A stretch of 45,981 nucleotides of DNA from Gammaproteobacteria bacterium (GCA_003645255.1 QNES01000014.1:1-45981), one strand, 5' to 3'. Shown: positions 9,214 to 18,199, numbered from the stretch's first letter. Translations and numbers: made by a program. Notes: generated by a model from the sequence alone, not told the origin.

Positions 9214-9834
9214 TTATGGCCATCTTTTGGCGGTGATTAAACGACTCATTAAAGTATTTCTGGGTAACCAGGTTAGAATATCATCAAATTCATTTTCTAC
9301 ATAGCCGTCATACACAAATGTTTTCATTAATAAGTTTGCGTTATCATCATCAGGAACACCATTTTTACCCTGAGAAAAAATGATGGCTGCTACGCGAGAG
9401 TCACTACTGACAATTGTAAAATTATTATCTTGTCTGTTTTTCACCCTTAATCCACTCATTAAAATACTTTTTGAAATATTTGGAATTTCATTAAAATCGG
9501 CTTCTGTTCGATAACGAAAAGGCTTGCCCCAGCCATCATATCTTCCTACGCCTAAATCTTTCCAAGGTAAATAGCCTTCACCATTACTTTCACAATCAGT
9601 TATATTTTTACTTTCTTTACCATTGCCATTTCTATCTGAACAAGGTAAACGCTTATGAATCACAGCAAACCCTAACAATGCCTCTTTAACTTCCTCCAAA
9701 GTTTTTAAGGTGCGTTTGATTTGTTGTCGATCCCTTTGGGCGGATAAGGGCGTTAATAAGCCACCCAAAAAAAAACCGATAATTATCAATACGATAGCCA
9801 TTTCTATGAGGCTAAAACCTTGAAAATTTTTCAT
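9214..9834 (-). CDS. Prepilin-like protein (first of three)
   Basis: 206 aa from the ATG at 9834, which gives a proper class III signal MKNFQG^FSLIEMA (Gly6, Glu11 at +5). Longer in-frame starts up to 9924 would bury the signal in a 30-residue extension and overlap the preceding gene. The globular part shows KEALLGFAVIH, LPCS (63-66), LPWKDLGVGRYDGWGKPFRYR, AAIIFSQGKNGVPDDDN and DDILTWLPRNTLMSRLITAKRW. It is therefore a close paralog of the two following genes, with the fourth residue of the LPCP motif changed to serine. Confidence 0.82.
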   Translation of the reverse strand: MKNFQGFSLIEMAIVLIIIGFFLGGLLTPLSAQRDRQQIKRTLKTLEEVKEALLGFAVIHKRLPCSDRNGNGKESKNITDCESNGEGYLPWKDLGVGRYDGWGKPFRYRTEADFNEIPNISKSILMSGLRVKNRQDNNFTIVSSDSRVAAIIFSQGKNGVPDDDNANLLMKTFVYDGYVENEFDDILTWLPRNTLMSRLITAKRWP

Positions 9835-9893
9835 CACATTATTTACTTTTTTTACTGGCATGATAGAAAAGGTACGATTAATGGAATAGATGC

Positions 9894-11759
9894 TTATGGT
9901 GAGGGCAATGGTGGCTCTGGACAAATAGTCACATTCAAGTCATTATTGATACAGTATAATATATCATTAATATTATTAATATCATGAATATCCTCAGACA
10001 TACCCCATTGTTGATAAATTTCATTTCCCCCAGTCCCACCCGCATTGATATGAATAGCATTATTTCTTTCTAAGTAATTCTCTCCTTTTCTTCTTGTATC
10101 TGAGTCAGTGGGTGGTGCATTGCGGATTTGTCCAGGCAAGCGTTGACCTGCAAACATAACGACAGCGGCATAGTAATTTCCATCATCTATATTCACTTTA
10201 ATACAGTTATTCGTATTACAATTTGGCGTAGTAGCACTTGCATCTGGTTTATGGGCTTCTGCAACAGCATAAAAAAGATGATCTTTCCAGTTTTTCCACA
10301 AATATTCAAATGTCTCAACCGCACGGTTACTATCTTTTACTTCCTGGCATTTTGTTTGATCAGGATTTGTGTTAGTGCATGTTTCTCGTATTTTATATTT
10401 TCCTTCAGATGACGAATAATAATAAGCATAATTATAAAGAGAGCGATCTGCTTGTAAAACATTTTTAGCGTCACATAATAATATTTTTGCTGATTCTGTG
10501 GATCGTAAATCACATTTTTTTAAATTATCAATACTTATAATATTATCGCATATAGGATCAGAAGAAATGCTACTAAAATCGCATAGCGTGATAAGAAAAT
10601 CCGGCAATACTTTATTCACTTCATTAATTTTGCCAATTTGACTATTAGAATCTCTCACATCGTCAGGCAATCGACCTGATAAATAGGTTTCAGTATTATC
10701 GTGATCGTCATATTCTGCATTATAACGATAATCTGTTAAATATACAGGTGCGGGCCAAGGCAAGCGTTTATCACCACTTGAAAAATTAGTATTAGTTTTG
10801 GCATAGTTTGCAACACAGTATGTTGCTATTCTAGTTAAACACCTCATACTATTGTCAAAATCATTACGCTTATAAATAGCCTCAAATAATTCTTCACGGG
10901 TGATATAAACTATCTTGTCATTAATATCGCTCGGATTGTTTTGGGCTCTAATAAATTTAACAATGGTATCAGCATTTATAGGAGAATCAGGATAAATCGG
11001 GGAATTAGAAATATCATTGACGGCAGAGAGGCTCGCATTATTAATGCCATTGACTTGTTCTAGTTCCAGATAATTAGAAGCGGTATAGTTGCCACCACAT
11101 ATTTCAACACCTTTATCATAAGGCACTCTATTACCCAATGTTATATTATCAGTCGGTGTTCTTCTATTTTGATTAGAAAGAATTTTGCCGGGTGCAATAA
11201 TCACGGCAACGGCACGATCTTGCGCTGAAGAACCTGCAAGTTGTAAAGTCTGTGTGCCATCTATGCCAAAAATTTTAAACAAACCATTGGTGTCCTCGTT
11301 AAGCATTTCTGTTCTTGCAGATGCTGTGGTAGCATTTTTGTAAGGACCAGAAACGGCATACCATAGACATTCCCCAGCCCCATCGCGTAATGGTTCCAAT
11401 CCTAAAGTACGCCAAGGAAACCTACCTAAACTGCTTTTATTTCTACCTGTACAGTTACCATGTTCTACACCTTCTGGATACGAGGGCTTTCCTGAACTAT
11501 CCAACTTAGCATCAACATCAGGACAAGGTAAAAAGCCATACATACCTGAATATCGGTCATAATAGCTGGCTGCATACCCAATCAAAGCATCCTTCGCCTG
11601 AGCCAAAGCCCGCGCTGTCTGCACCTGATTTTCCAACACAAAATCGGTGCGATTATTGAGCTTATGTAATAGAATAGCCGTTGTACTTAACAAAAAGATT
11701 GTTAAGAAAACAATTAAAGCAACACCGGATTGTCTGTCGTAAAATTGACGCATATTCAT
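9894..11759 (-). CDS. Large PilX-like minor pilin/pilus-assembly protein
   Basis: 621 aa. The N-terminus (MNMRQFYDRQSGVALIVFL) has a short basic leader and one hydrophobic helix, as in PilX/PilV-type minor pilins and GspK-like proteins. After it comes ALAQAKDALIGYAASYYDR, then GFLPCPDVDAKL, GRFPWRTLGLEPLRDGAGECLW and AVAVIIAPGK. These are the same motifs as in the three small prepilins, followed by about 400 extra residues rich in N, D and cysteine. The end of the protein (KRKGENYLERNN-like) has no recognised domain. The ATG at 11753 is equally possible; the frame's upstream extension to 11798 overlaps the preceding gene. Confidence 0.7.
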   Translation of the reverse strand: MNMRQFYDRQSGVALIVFLTIFLLSTTAILLHKLNNRTDFVLENQVQTARALAQAKDALIGYAASYYDRYSGMYGFLPCPDVDAKLDSSGKPSYPEGVEHGNCTGRNKSSLGRFPWRTLGLEPLRDGAGECLWYAVSGPYKNATTASARTEMLNEDTNGLFKIFGIDGTQTLQLAGSSAQDRAVAVIIAPGKILSNQNRRTPTDNITLGNRVPYDKGVEICGGNYTASNYLELEQVNGINNASLSAVNDISNSPIYPDSPINADTIVKFIRAQNNPSDINDKIVYITREELFEAIYKRNDFDNSMRCLTRIATYCVANYAKTNTNFSSGDKRLPWPAPVYLTDYRYNAEYDDHDNTETYLSGRLPDDVRDSNSQIGKINEVNKVLPDFLITLCDFSSISSDPICDNIISIDNLKKCDLRSTESAKILLCDAKNVLQADRSLYNYAYYYSSSEGKYKIRETCTNTNPDQTKCQEVKDSNRAVETFEYLWKNWKDHLFYAVAEAHKPDASATTPNCNTNNCIKVNIDDGNYYAAVVMFAGQRLPGQIRNAPPTDSDTRRKGENYLERNNAIHINAGGTGGNEIYQQWGMSEDIHDINNINDILYCINNDLNVTICPEPPLPSP

Positions 11760-11766
11760 GATTAAA

Positions 11767-12186
11767 TTACTCAAAGTTTTCTTGAATCGTACCATCAAGT
11801 GTATTGATAGTTTGCCCTGGTTTTAACCAAATTCGTTGTTTAGCTTTAGATAAAAAAATAGGTACGCTTATCCCCACCATTTTATCTAACTCAACCTTAA
11901 AACCTGGCTGAAATAATTTATGACTACCATTGATCCATACCATTGGCAAACCTTGACTACGTGTAATGACTCCATTAAAGGTAATATAAGTGGGCGGATC
12001 GGGTAAACTCTGTTTTTTGATAGCTTGAGTTGATGGAAAATGGGGTTTAGAACGTTCTGCATTTAAGGCAGCGCGTTCTTGAGGTGTAGTAAACAAACGC
12101 CCCATATCCTTCGCATGAGTCAACTGATAACAACTGAGTAGCCCTATTAACACAAGTATAGTTGCTCGAATAAATATTTTCATCAT
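11767..12186 (-). CDS. Periplasmic PilP/MshK-like protein
   Basis: 139 aa with a signal peptide (hydrophobic residues about 6-20, cleavage probably after LTHA). The mature part begins with GRLFTTPQERAALNAER, seen in small periplasmic proteins of MSHA and type IV pilus clusters. It continues with PPTYITFNGVITRSQGLPMVWING and a C-terminal WLKPGQTINTLDGT, the kind of beta-domain found in PilP/GspC. It overlaps the upstream gene by 4 bp (ATGA), so the two are translationally coupled. The likely role is to link the inner-membrane pilus platform to the secretin; assigned by pattern only. Confidence 0.65.
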   Translation of the reverse strand: MMKIFIRATILVLIGLLSCYQLTHAKDMGRLFTTPQERAALNAERSKPHFPSTQAIKKQSLPDPPTYITFNGVITRSQGLPMVWINGSHKLFQPGFKVELDKMVGISVPIFLSKAKQRIWLKPGQTINTLDGTIQENFE

Positions 12187-12827
12187 TCATCTATTCTAGC
12201 CGTGGACCAAACCAATATACAATCAGCGTTAAAGTAGGGCTTAGAAATATTCTTAATATCAATATTATCGCTGTTCCGTTTCAGATCACAATTTTGCCAA
12301 TTGAATAAACCCATAAATTCATGTTGATGAGATTCTATCGTATTGATTAATTTTAGCAAATCACCTTCGTGTAATAGCCCTAATTTAAAATGGATAGGCG
12401 TTTCATATATTTTCACTTGCTCTTCTATATCTATCATCAATTCAGAAGAAACAGGGTAGTGTTTTCTTTTTAATATAAAAAACTTTCTTGAAAGCAAAAA
12501 ATCTTGGAAGAGCAGTGTATCAATTTGTTCTTGCATTTTCATGCGTTGTTCATCTATATCGACGCTTGGCGCATCTAAAAATCCCTTTTTTTTAAATTGG
12601 TTAAATTTTTTTAAGTATAAATTATTGTTGATAGATTCTTGAAGGAGTGTATATTCGCGTTCCAACGCACCAAATTCACGGTCTTTTTGACGTTCCCAGT
12701 CATAAATCATGTTATAGTATTGGTAACTATATAAAATGATAATAACGCTGATGATAAGACTTAAAGTTAATACAATCAAAGCACTAAGTAATGCTGACCA
12801 TTCAATCGTAAAGGTTTTGTCGCTCAT
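12183..12827 (-). CDS. PilO/MshJ-like inner-membrane pilus-assembly protein
   Basis: 214 aa, one transmembrane helix at about residues 12-33, then a coiled-coil stretch (YDWERQKDREFGALEREYTLLQ) and a C-terminal alpha/beta part of PilO type (PIHFKLGLLHEGDLLKLINTIESHQ). First gene of the - strand pilus-like set, with PilP-like, PilX-like and prepilin genes downstream. No PilM, PilN, PilQ, ATPase or PilD gene is in the window, so the machine is completed elsewhere. The assignment rests on topology, size and neighbours. Confidence 0.6.
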   Translation of the reverse strand: MSDKTFTIEWSALLSALIVLTLSLIISVIIILYSYQYYNMIYDWERQKDREFGALEREYTLLQESINNNLYLKKFNQFKKKGFLDAPSVDIDEQRMKMQEQIDTLLFQDFLLSRKFFILKRKHYPVSSELMIDIEEQVKIYETPIHFKLGLLHEGDLLKLINTIESHQHEFMGLFNWQNCDLKRNSDNIDIKNISKPYFNADCILVWSTARIDE

Positions 12828-12852
12828 TAATTTTGTTCATTGATATCATTGA

Positions 12853-12882
12853 TAAATCCTCTTTTTGAAAAAATCGGATTTC
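12853..12882. repeat. Palindrome F copy 3 (imperfect)
   Basis: ATCCTCTTTTTG and AAAAAATCGGATTTCT form a degraded version of the AAATCCGAT hairpin, between the AMMECR1 gene and the pilus-like operon. Confidence 0.4.
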
Positions 12883-12907
12883 TTTGACTTTTGAGGGACA
12901 CTTCCGT

Positions 12908-13468
12908 TCACTCGGAAATAGATTCCGCTATATAACGTTCTACCTTAATATTGTCTGACCAATAATTGGATGATAAGCCTGCTTTCCGTTTTAAATGGCT
13001 CAGAAAATCTGCTGGTTCTTTTAGAGATTCCCAAACGGAAGGTAAAAATGTACCTTTTTGCATACCCTCGCTTAATATTAAACCATCTACCCCAGGACGC
13101 ATTTGTTGGATGAGGTCTTCTTCAGATTCAAACGACATAGGCTCAGGTGGGGTAAGAATAGAAATATGGATATATAACTTGGTAAATTCGTCACGCTGTA
13201 ATCCAGGAAAACGGGGATCAGAAAAAGCGGCAGCATGAGCATGGTAAGCGACATCGCTAACCAATGGCTGGTAAGCAGTGAGGGTACCTATACAACCGCG
13301 TAACTGGTTATGAATTTCTAAGGTGACGAAACTAGCTCGGATAGCTTGTAATTCTTCAGCATAATGAGAGGGTTCTACTTTCAATGCTTGTCCAGTTTCT
13401 AAACCATATTGGATAGATTCTTTAGCCACCCGTAATAATATGTTAGCCTGTTCTTTAGTTAAAGACAT
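12908..13468 (-). CDS. amrA: AMMECR1-domain protein (AmmeMemoRadiSam system protein A)
   Basis: 186 aa single-domain AMMECR1 protein. The hallmark LRGCIGTL is present, with SFVTLEIHNQ just before it, DPRFPGLQRDE in the middle, and GVDGLILSEGMQKGTFLPSVWE towards the end. GGAG lies 5 nt before the ATG at 13468, which decides the start over 13486 and 13477. It overlaps the end of the MEMO gene by 14 bp, so the pair is coupled. In many prokaryotes these two occur with a radical-SAM protein; none is adjacent here. The biochemical role of the family is not firmly known. Confidence 0.88.
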   Translation of the reverse strand: MSLTKEQANILLRVAKESIQYGLETGQALKVEPSHYAEELQAIRASFVTLEIHNQLRGCIGTLTAYQPLVSDVAYHAHAAAFSDPRFPGLQRDEFTKLYIHISILTPPEPMSFESEEDLIQQMRPGVDGLILSEGMQKGTFLPSVWESLKEPADFLSHLKRKAGLSSNYWSDNIKVERYIAESISE

Positions 13469-14237
13469 AAGCTCCATACCCCACAACTTGATTTTTTTGA
13501 CCGGCGGTATCGCCAGAATTACGTAAATCTATTGTTTTGGCGTGCATCTTTTTGCGCCGTGCTATTTGTAATAAGCCATTGACTGGATTGCCACCACAAG
13601 CTTGTTCATGATGAATAGCTTCTGGTCTCAAATTTTCAATAGCTTGAGAAGTCAACTGATCCATTTTTTTTGCCGTTTCATAATCATGATAATGACTTAA
13701 ATCAGAACTAATGACTATCACCGTTTCTGATCCGCCCCAAAGTTTTTCCAATACAGGTTCTATTTGCTCAGGACTGGCTTCACCAACCACTAAAGGGATG
13801 AAACTGAAATCATCTAAAACCGCTTGGAGAAAAGGCAACTGGACTTCAAGACTATGTTCATTCGTATGAGCTTGCTCTAGCACCGAAACTTGAGGAAAAG
13901 AAGTGATTTCATCAATCCTATCCACCCGAATAGTACCCAAAGGGGTCACAAAATGAGTCATACCCGTGGCAGCCAGTCCTGGAAAGGATACTCGGTGAGA
14001 AGGACCAAGTAAAATAACTCGATTAATCGTATCATGTGCAGGTACGAGTCGTGCATAAACACTAGCAGCAATTGGCCCCGAATAGATATAACCTGCATGG
14101 GGTGCAATAATAGCTTTGGGAACAGGTTCGTTTGAAACTTTGGGTTCATTTAAAAAGTTTCGGACCATCATCCGCAATTCATTTGCATTGTCTGGATAGA
14201 ACATACCGGCAACTGCAGGTGTTCTTACAGTATTCAT
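13455..14237 (-). CDS. amrB: MEMO1-family protein (AmmeMemoRadiSam system protein B)
   Basis: 260 aa MEMO protein, related in fold to extradiol dioxygenases. Conserved blocks: VRTPAVAGMFYPD at the N-terminus, IIAPHAGYIYSGP (metal-ligand histidine), LGPSHRV, NEHSLEVQLPFLQ, VIVISSDLSHYHDY and EQACGGNPV (the active-site cysteine region). The AAAGGA site 8-9 nt before the ATG at 14237 decides the start over the upstream ATG at 14270. Co-transcribed with the AMMECR1 gene. The function in bacteria is uncertain; a redox or metal role is inferred from the family. Confidence 0.9.
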   Translation of the reverse strand: MNTVRTPAVAGMFYPDNANELRMMVRNFLNEPKVSNEPVPKAIIAPHAGYIYSGPIAASVYARLVPAHDTINRVILLGPSHRVSFPGLAATGMTHFVTPLGTIRVDRIDEITSFPQVSVLEQAHTNEHSLEVQLPFLQAVLDDFSFIPLVVGEASPEQIEPVLEKLWGGSETVIVISSDLSHYHDYETAKKMDQLTSQAIENLRPEAIHHEQACGGNPVNGLLQIARRKKMHAKTIDLRNSGDTAGQKNQVVGYGAYVFN

Positions 14238-14285
14238 TTTTTTTCCTTTTATTGAACCTAAAATGGGCAACGATGTTTCATAATT

Positions 14286-14359
14286 AGGGCGAACACGCAG
14301 ATTCGCCCCTACAAAAGAAAGAAAATGTCATGTAGGGGCGAACCGAAAGTGTCTGCCCT
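14286..14359. repeat. Family I repeat (AGGGCGAACAC / TGTAGGGGCGAAC)
   Basis: AGGGCGAACACGCAGATTCG with a following CCCCTAC, then TGTAGGGGCGAAC and GTGTCTGCCCTT. The two halves face each other and can pair. The same two-part unit is inside 112-277, at 16703-16798 and at 42422-42497. It fills most of the gap between leuC and the MEMO gene. Confidence 0.6.
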
Positions 14360-14406
14360 TTGTGAAATTTCATTGCCCGTTTTATGGGTAAAGATATTTA
14401 CCTAAT

Positions 14407-15822
14407 CTATAAATAACTTTTCACATCAACAAAATGACCGGCAATGGCAGCCGCCGCTGCCATCAAAGGACTAACTAAATGAGTACGCCCCCCTTGCCCT
14501 TGACGACCCTCAAAATTACGGTTAGAAGTTGAAGCGCATCGTTCACCTGGCGACAAACGGTCTGCGTTCATAGCTAAACACATAGAACAACCTGGCAATC
14601 GCCATTCAAATCCCGCCTTGATAAAAATTTTATCTAAACCTTCTTGCTCTGCCTGCGCCTTAATTGGACCAGAACCAGGGACAACTAATGCCTGTTTAAC
14701 AGTGGATGCAATTTCACGACCTTTAACCACTTGCGCAGCTGCCCGTAAATCTTCAATACGCGAATTTGTACAAGACCCGATAAAAACTTTATCCAGGTGA
14801 ATATCAGTGATAGGCATACCCACTTCCAAATCCATATAAGCTATGGCACGGCGCATACTATCAACCAGAGTTGCGTCTTCCACCGCCGCCGGGTCTGGCA
14901 CAACAGCATCAATGGATACAACCATCTCTGGTGATGTACCCCAGGTGACTTGTGGCTTAATGGCACTCGCATTGATAGGAGTGACACTATCAAACTTGGC
15001 ATTAGCATCGCTATGTAAATAGCGCCAAGCTGCTTCAGCTTGCCCCCACATTTTTTCACCAGGCGCATAAGACCGTCCATGCACATACTCAATAGTCTTA
15101 TCATCTACTGCAATCAAGCCAGCTCGTGCCCCGGCTTCAATCGCCATATTACAAATCGTCAGGCGCCCCTCCATGGATAAAGCTTCAATCGCACTACCAC
15201 CAAATTCAATCGCGCAGCCGGTACCACCAGCGGTACCTATATTACCAATAATATAAAGAATAATATCCTTAGCGGTAACACCTGTAGCGATTTCACCATC
15301 AACTTTGATGAGCATATTTTTAGATTTATTTTGGACCAAACATTGTGTTGCTAAAACATGCTCAACCTCAGAAGTACCAATACCAAATGCTAAAGCCCCA
15401 AACGCTCCGTGAGTTGAAGTATGTGAATCGCCACACACAATCGTCATACCCGGCAAAGTAATTCCCTGCTCAGGTCCAATCACATGGACAATGCCCTGGC
15501 GGGGATCATTCATAGAAAATTCTGTGATTTGATAATCACGACAATTTTGGTCCAAGGTTTCAATCTGCAATCGTGAAACAGGATCAGCAATATCGGCTAC
15601 ACCACCATCACGGGCAGTCGTAGGGACATTATGATCAGGCACCGCAAAATTGTTTTGGATGGACCAGGGTTGACGCTTGATTAAACGTAGCCCCTCAAAG
15701 GCTTGGGGAGAGGTGACTTCATGAATAAGATGACGATCAATATAGAGTAAGTCAGCCCCATTTTCATCAGTCCGTACAATATGGGCATCCCATAATTTAT
15801 CATAAAGTGTTTTTGCAGACAT
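14407..15822 (-). CDS. leuC: 3-isopropylmalate dehydratase large subunit
   Basis: 471 aa aconitase-superfamily subunit that with LeuD isomerises 2- to 3-isopropylmalate in leucine synthesis. The N-terminus [16 protein letters not shown], the [30 protein letters not shown] block and the three [4Fe-4S] ligands (Cys351 in GSCTNSR, Cys412 and Cys415 in GCSMC) are all present. Length equals that of well-known LeuC proteins. leuD and leuB do not follow; downstream are a repeat and the MEMO gene, so the leu operon is split in this genome or continues elsewhere. No Shine-Dalgarno is evident. Confidence 0.96.
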   Translation of the reverse strand: MSAKTLYDKLWDAHIVRTDENGADLLYIDRHLIHEVTSPQAFEGLRLIKRQPWSIQNNFAVPDHNVPTTARDGGVADIADPVSRLQIETLDQNCRDYQITEFSMNDPRQGIVHVIGPEQGITLPGMTIVCGDSHTSTHGAFGALAFGIGTSEVEHVLATQCLVQNKSKNMLIKVDGEIATGVTAKDIILYIIGNIGTAGGTGCAIEFGGSAIEALSMEGRLTICNMAIEAGARAGLIAVDDKTIEYVHGRSYAPGEKMWGQAEAAWRYLHSDANAKFDSVTPINASAIKPQVTWGTSPEMVVSIDAVVPDPAAVEDATLVDSMRRAIAYMDLEVGMPITDIHLDKVFIGSCTNSRIEDLRAAAQVVKGREIASTVKQALVVPGSGPIKAQAEQEGLDKIFIKAGFEWRLPGCSMCLAMNADRLSPGERCASTSNRNFEGRQGQGGRTHLVSPLMAAAAAIAGHFVDVKSYL

Positions 15823-15921
15823 AAATATGGCTCAGTTAATTAAATTATTAATTCTACCTTAGTGACATTGATATTTAAATACTATTTTTTGAAAGCTGGA
15901 CTCCTTCTTTAGGGTGTGATT

Positions 15922-16047
15922 AGGTAAGTCGCAAAAAATAAAACACCCATCAGGGGCAACCACAAGGGATTGCCCATATAAATCCTCAATGACTGTAGGG
16001 GCAATACTTTCGGATAGCCCTGGTATATTATTTTTTGCTAGTTACCT
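15922..16047. mobile_element. MITE-like element, family G copy 1
   Basis: Ends AGGTAAGTCGCAAAAAATA and TATTATTTTTTGCTAGTTACCT are an imperfect inverted repeat. The centre carries two copies of the GGGGCAACC/GGATTGCCC palindrome. Better preserved copies are at 21656-21774 and 41026-41157. Confidence 0.5.
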
Positions 16048-16702
16048 TAAAAGTACATGGTTTTTTCATTTGGAGGTGTTTCAGGCAATCTAAAATAGAT
16101 GAGGCATATAGAATTTATTATCAGTTCAAAACGAAACCATTGATAAAACCTAACTTCTTGGTTTGAGAGTTTTTAACGGCATGAAGACTTTTCACTATTT
16201 ATCGTCGCCACTTTCAGAAAAATCATTTCAAATCAATTTCACGATTCGAGCTAAAAAATTTAGCCCCCAAAGCGAGAAGCGTGAGCAACATCTTTTAGAA
16301 AGAATTATCTGAATATCTATAATTTATACCAGCTATGCACTTTTAATCACACCCCCTTCTTTATATATCGGTACGAATTTTAAAATCGGCACCTTTCAAA
16401 AGTAGTTTACAGAAAAAAACATCAGAATAAATTCTGATGCTAAAAGCTAAAGTTCCCTAAAGGACACTTAGTGTAGGCTTTAGCCTACTTAAGCTTTTAG
16501 CGTATCCTTTTAAAATTGGGTGGTTGACTCGAAGTGTAGGGCGGGTCACATTATCGTGAAACCCACCCTCAAAAGTAGTGAAAAGTTTGGTAACGAAAGA
16601 ATAAATTTTAAGGCTAAAAGGTATCCTATCAAAATTGGCTGGTATACTCCGCACCGGCACAATATGAACTTTACTTTTATGTGGGGTGGGTTCTTTTTGT
16701 TC

Positions 16703-16798
16703 AATGCCATTTAAGTTAAGGGCGAACACTTCAGTCCGCCTACAAAATTCCACGTATTAAGGAACTGTAGGGGCTCCCTGGCTTAACTTAATGGCATT
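16703..16798. mobile_element. Small inverted-repeat element with family I core
   Basis: AATGCCATTTAAGTTAAG at the left is mirrored by CTTAACTTAATGGCATT at the right. Between them lies a family I unit (GGGCGAACACTTC and TGTAGGGGC). Confidence 0.55.
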
Positions 16799-16892
16799 GT
16801 TCTTTTTGTTGCCCACCATCATCGGTAAGGTGGGCAAAAAAACACTTGCCAACCCTACAAAACAAAAAACTCACTTAACAAAAAACTCACTT

Positions 16893-17014
16893 AGGAATGT
16901 GCATGAAATAAATAGGGCAACCATTCAGTCTTGCCTCTACATCAATTGAGATATCGTAGGGGTAATCCCTTGTGGTTACCCTAAAGTTGTCGAAGTTATT
17001 TCATGCACGTTCCT
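16893..17014. mobile_element. MITE-like element, family H
   Basis: Terminal inverted repeats AGGAATGTGCATGAAATAA and TTATTTCATGCACGTTCCT, 122 bp overall, enclosing a GGGCAACC..GTAGGGGTAATCC core. Only one copy seen in this window. It abuts an A element at 17018. Confidence 0.6.
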
Positions 17015-17017
17015 TAA

Positions 17018-17173
17018 CTCGACTATCAAGTTTTTGATATTATTTGGCTTTGGGAAGCTCTATTTTTGAATGTTAAAATAGCTAACTCATTGATTTTTAA
17101 ACTTATTTAATTTTTAGACCTAAAATGATATATCTTTTTAAATCAAGGATTTATAAAAAACTTGATAGTCGAG
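17018..17173. mobile_element. MITE family A copy 1
   Basis: 156 bp bounded by CTCGACTATCAAGTTTTTGA and its complement TTGATAGTCGAG. Interior contains TTATTTGGCTTTG and AGCTCTATTTTTGA, common to all A copies. Flanks CTTAA/TTTAA are a near-perfect 5-bp duplication. Confidence 0.75.
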
Positions 17174-17235
17174 TTTAAAAAGTTATACTCAGCACGGGCA
17201 TAAACTGAACTTTTTAAATGAGTTATTAGGGTGGG

Positions 17236-17364
17236 CAAGTGTTTGTTTTTAAAATATAATTTTAAATCTAAAAAATAAATAAGCTTAAAAATAAATGATT
17301 TGGCTAATTTAACACTCAAAAATAGATCGCGAAGCCAAATAACATCAAAAATTTGATAGTCGAG
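17236..17364. mobile_element. MITE family A copy 2 (left end missing)
   Basis: Inverted relative to copy 1: TTTGGCTAATTTAACACTC, then GCGAAGCCAAATAACATC and the end TTTGATAGTCGAG. The opposite terminus is not found, so the copy is truncated. Confidence 0.6.
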
Positions 17365-17385
17365 TTTCAATCTATTAGCTAGGAG

Positions 17386-17498
17386 CTTTGTACAGGACAA
17401 AAATGGCTGCCTATTTATAACTATATGATTTTACATAAGTTTTTTATTTAGCACTTTACCAAGAATCAATGCGTTACAACTTTTGGTCCTGTACAAAG
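17386..17498. mobile_element. MITE family E copy 1, with 9-bp target duplication
   Basis: 113 bp with ends CTTTGTACAGGACAAAAA and GGTCCTGTACAAAG. It is flanked on both sides by AGCTAGGAG (17377-17385 and 17499-17507), a perfect 9-bp direct repeat, and is inserted at the end of a D element. Confidence 0.75.
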
Positions 17499-17500
17499 AG

Positions 17501-17615
17501 CTAGGAGTTTGTTGGACTTATTCACATAAGTTATTGATTTTAAATTATTTTTATAAAAACGGCATAAACAGAAAGTCATTGGTTTACAATGATTTGTGTA
17601 TTAAATCCAACAAAT
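17501..17615. mobile_element. MITE family D copy 2
   Basis: Starts CTAGGAGTTTGTTGGACTTA, ends in the degraded complement TTAAATCCAACAAA. The interior TTTTTATAAAAACGGCATAAACAGAAAGTCATTG is the reverse of the copy after secY (34993-35113). Confidence 0.6.
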
Positions 17616-17764
17616 GAAGTGCAATTTTTATGACTTCCAACTCTCCAACATTTATATGTCAAAATTCTTTGTACAGGACAAAAAAATTATCCATTTTGTA
17701 ACTCATTGTTTTTACAAAGATAATTTTAAATGGACTTAACAAAAAATCAATAGGTTACAAGAAT

Positions 17765-17892
17765 CTATCCCACTATTCAAAAATGCGGAACCCTTCATTC
17801 CAATCGTTTGGTTTTTAACCAAAAAACGAGGGTAAAGAAATCCGATTTTTCAAAAATCGGATTTCTAAGCTCAAAAATGAATAGTGGGATAG
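17765..17892. mobile_element. Inverted-repeat element K nested in an E element
   Basis: Ends CTATCCCACTATTCA and TGAATAGTGGGATAG are a perfect 15-bp inverted repeat. It lies wholly inside 17667-17917 and itself contains palindrome F. Confidence 0.65.
17836..17866. repeat. Palindrome F copy 4, nested in K
   Basis: AGAAATCCGATTTTT and AAAAATCGGATTTCT with a one-base loop, the same hairpin as at 4232 and 6597, here far from any gene end. This shows it spreads as a repeat and is not only a terminator. Confidence 0.65.
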
Positions 17893-18199
17893 GTTCAACT
17901 TTTTGTCCTGTACTGATGTCAAAATTAATAAAAAATCAAATAAAGTTTAAGTTTTTTAAAACGGATAAAATTTTATTTAAGTTTTTTAATATTATACCAA
18001 ATAGTATTCATGTTTGTCAAGTGCTTTAAGGTAATATTTTAAAAAAAATTAATAAGTCATTGAATTAATTAAAATTTATATTTAAAATGGGCTTGATGAC
18101 AAAAGGTCAAAAAGTGTGTTTTTTTTTTAAATTTGTTTTTTTTTTTCAGAGGGTATATAATGCACACTTATAAAATGGAAAAATATCAAAAATTATTTC

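Larger units (their letters stand above)
17667..17917. mobile_element. MITE family E copy 2, enlarged by nested insertions
   Basis: Left end CTTTGTACAGGACAAAAA, right end TTTTTGTCCTGTACTGAT. GTCAAAATT is repeated at 17658-17666 and 17918-17926 (9-bp duplication, as in copy 1). Its size is doubled by the K element at 17765-17892. Confidence 0.65.
15823..18199. other. 2.4-kb gene-free region made of repeats
   Basis: No open frame here has protein-family features; the ones present run across repeat units. It consists of short inverted-repeat elements of families G, I, H, A, E, D, K and F, listed separately, plus a hairpin-rich segment at 16440-16500 (repeated AAAGCT, TAGGCTTTAGCCTA) and two half-copies of a GGGTGTGATTA sequence (15912 and, inverted, 16345). 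Confidence 0.7.

Noticed and set aside
16457-16753. 98-codon open frame on the minus strand
   Set aside because: It runs through hairpins, a GGGTGGG repeat and the element at 16703-16798, has no recognisable domain, and shows repeat-like composition.
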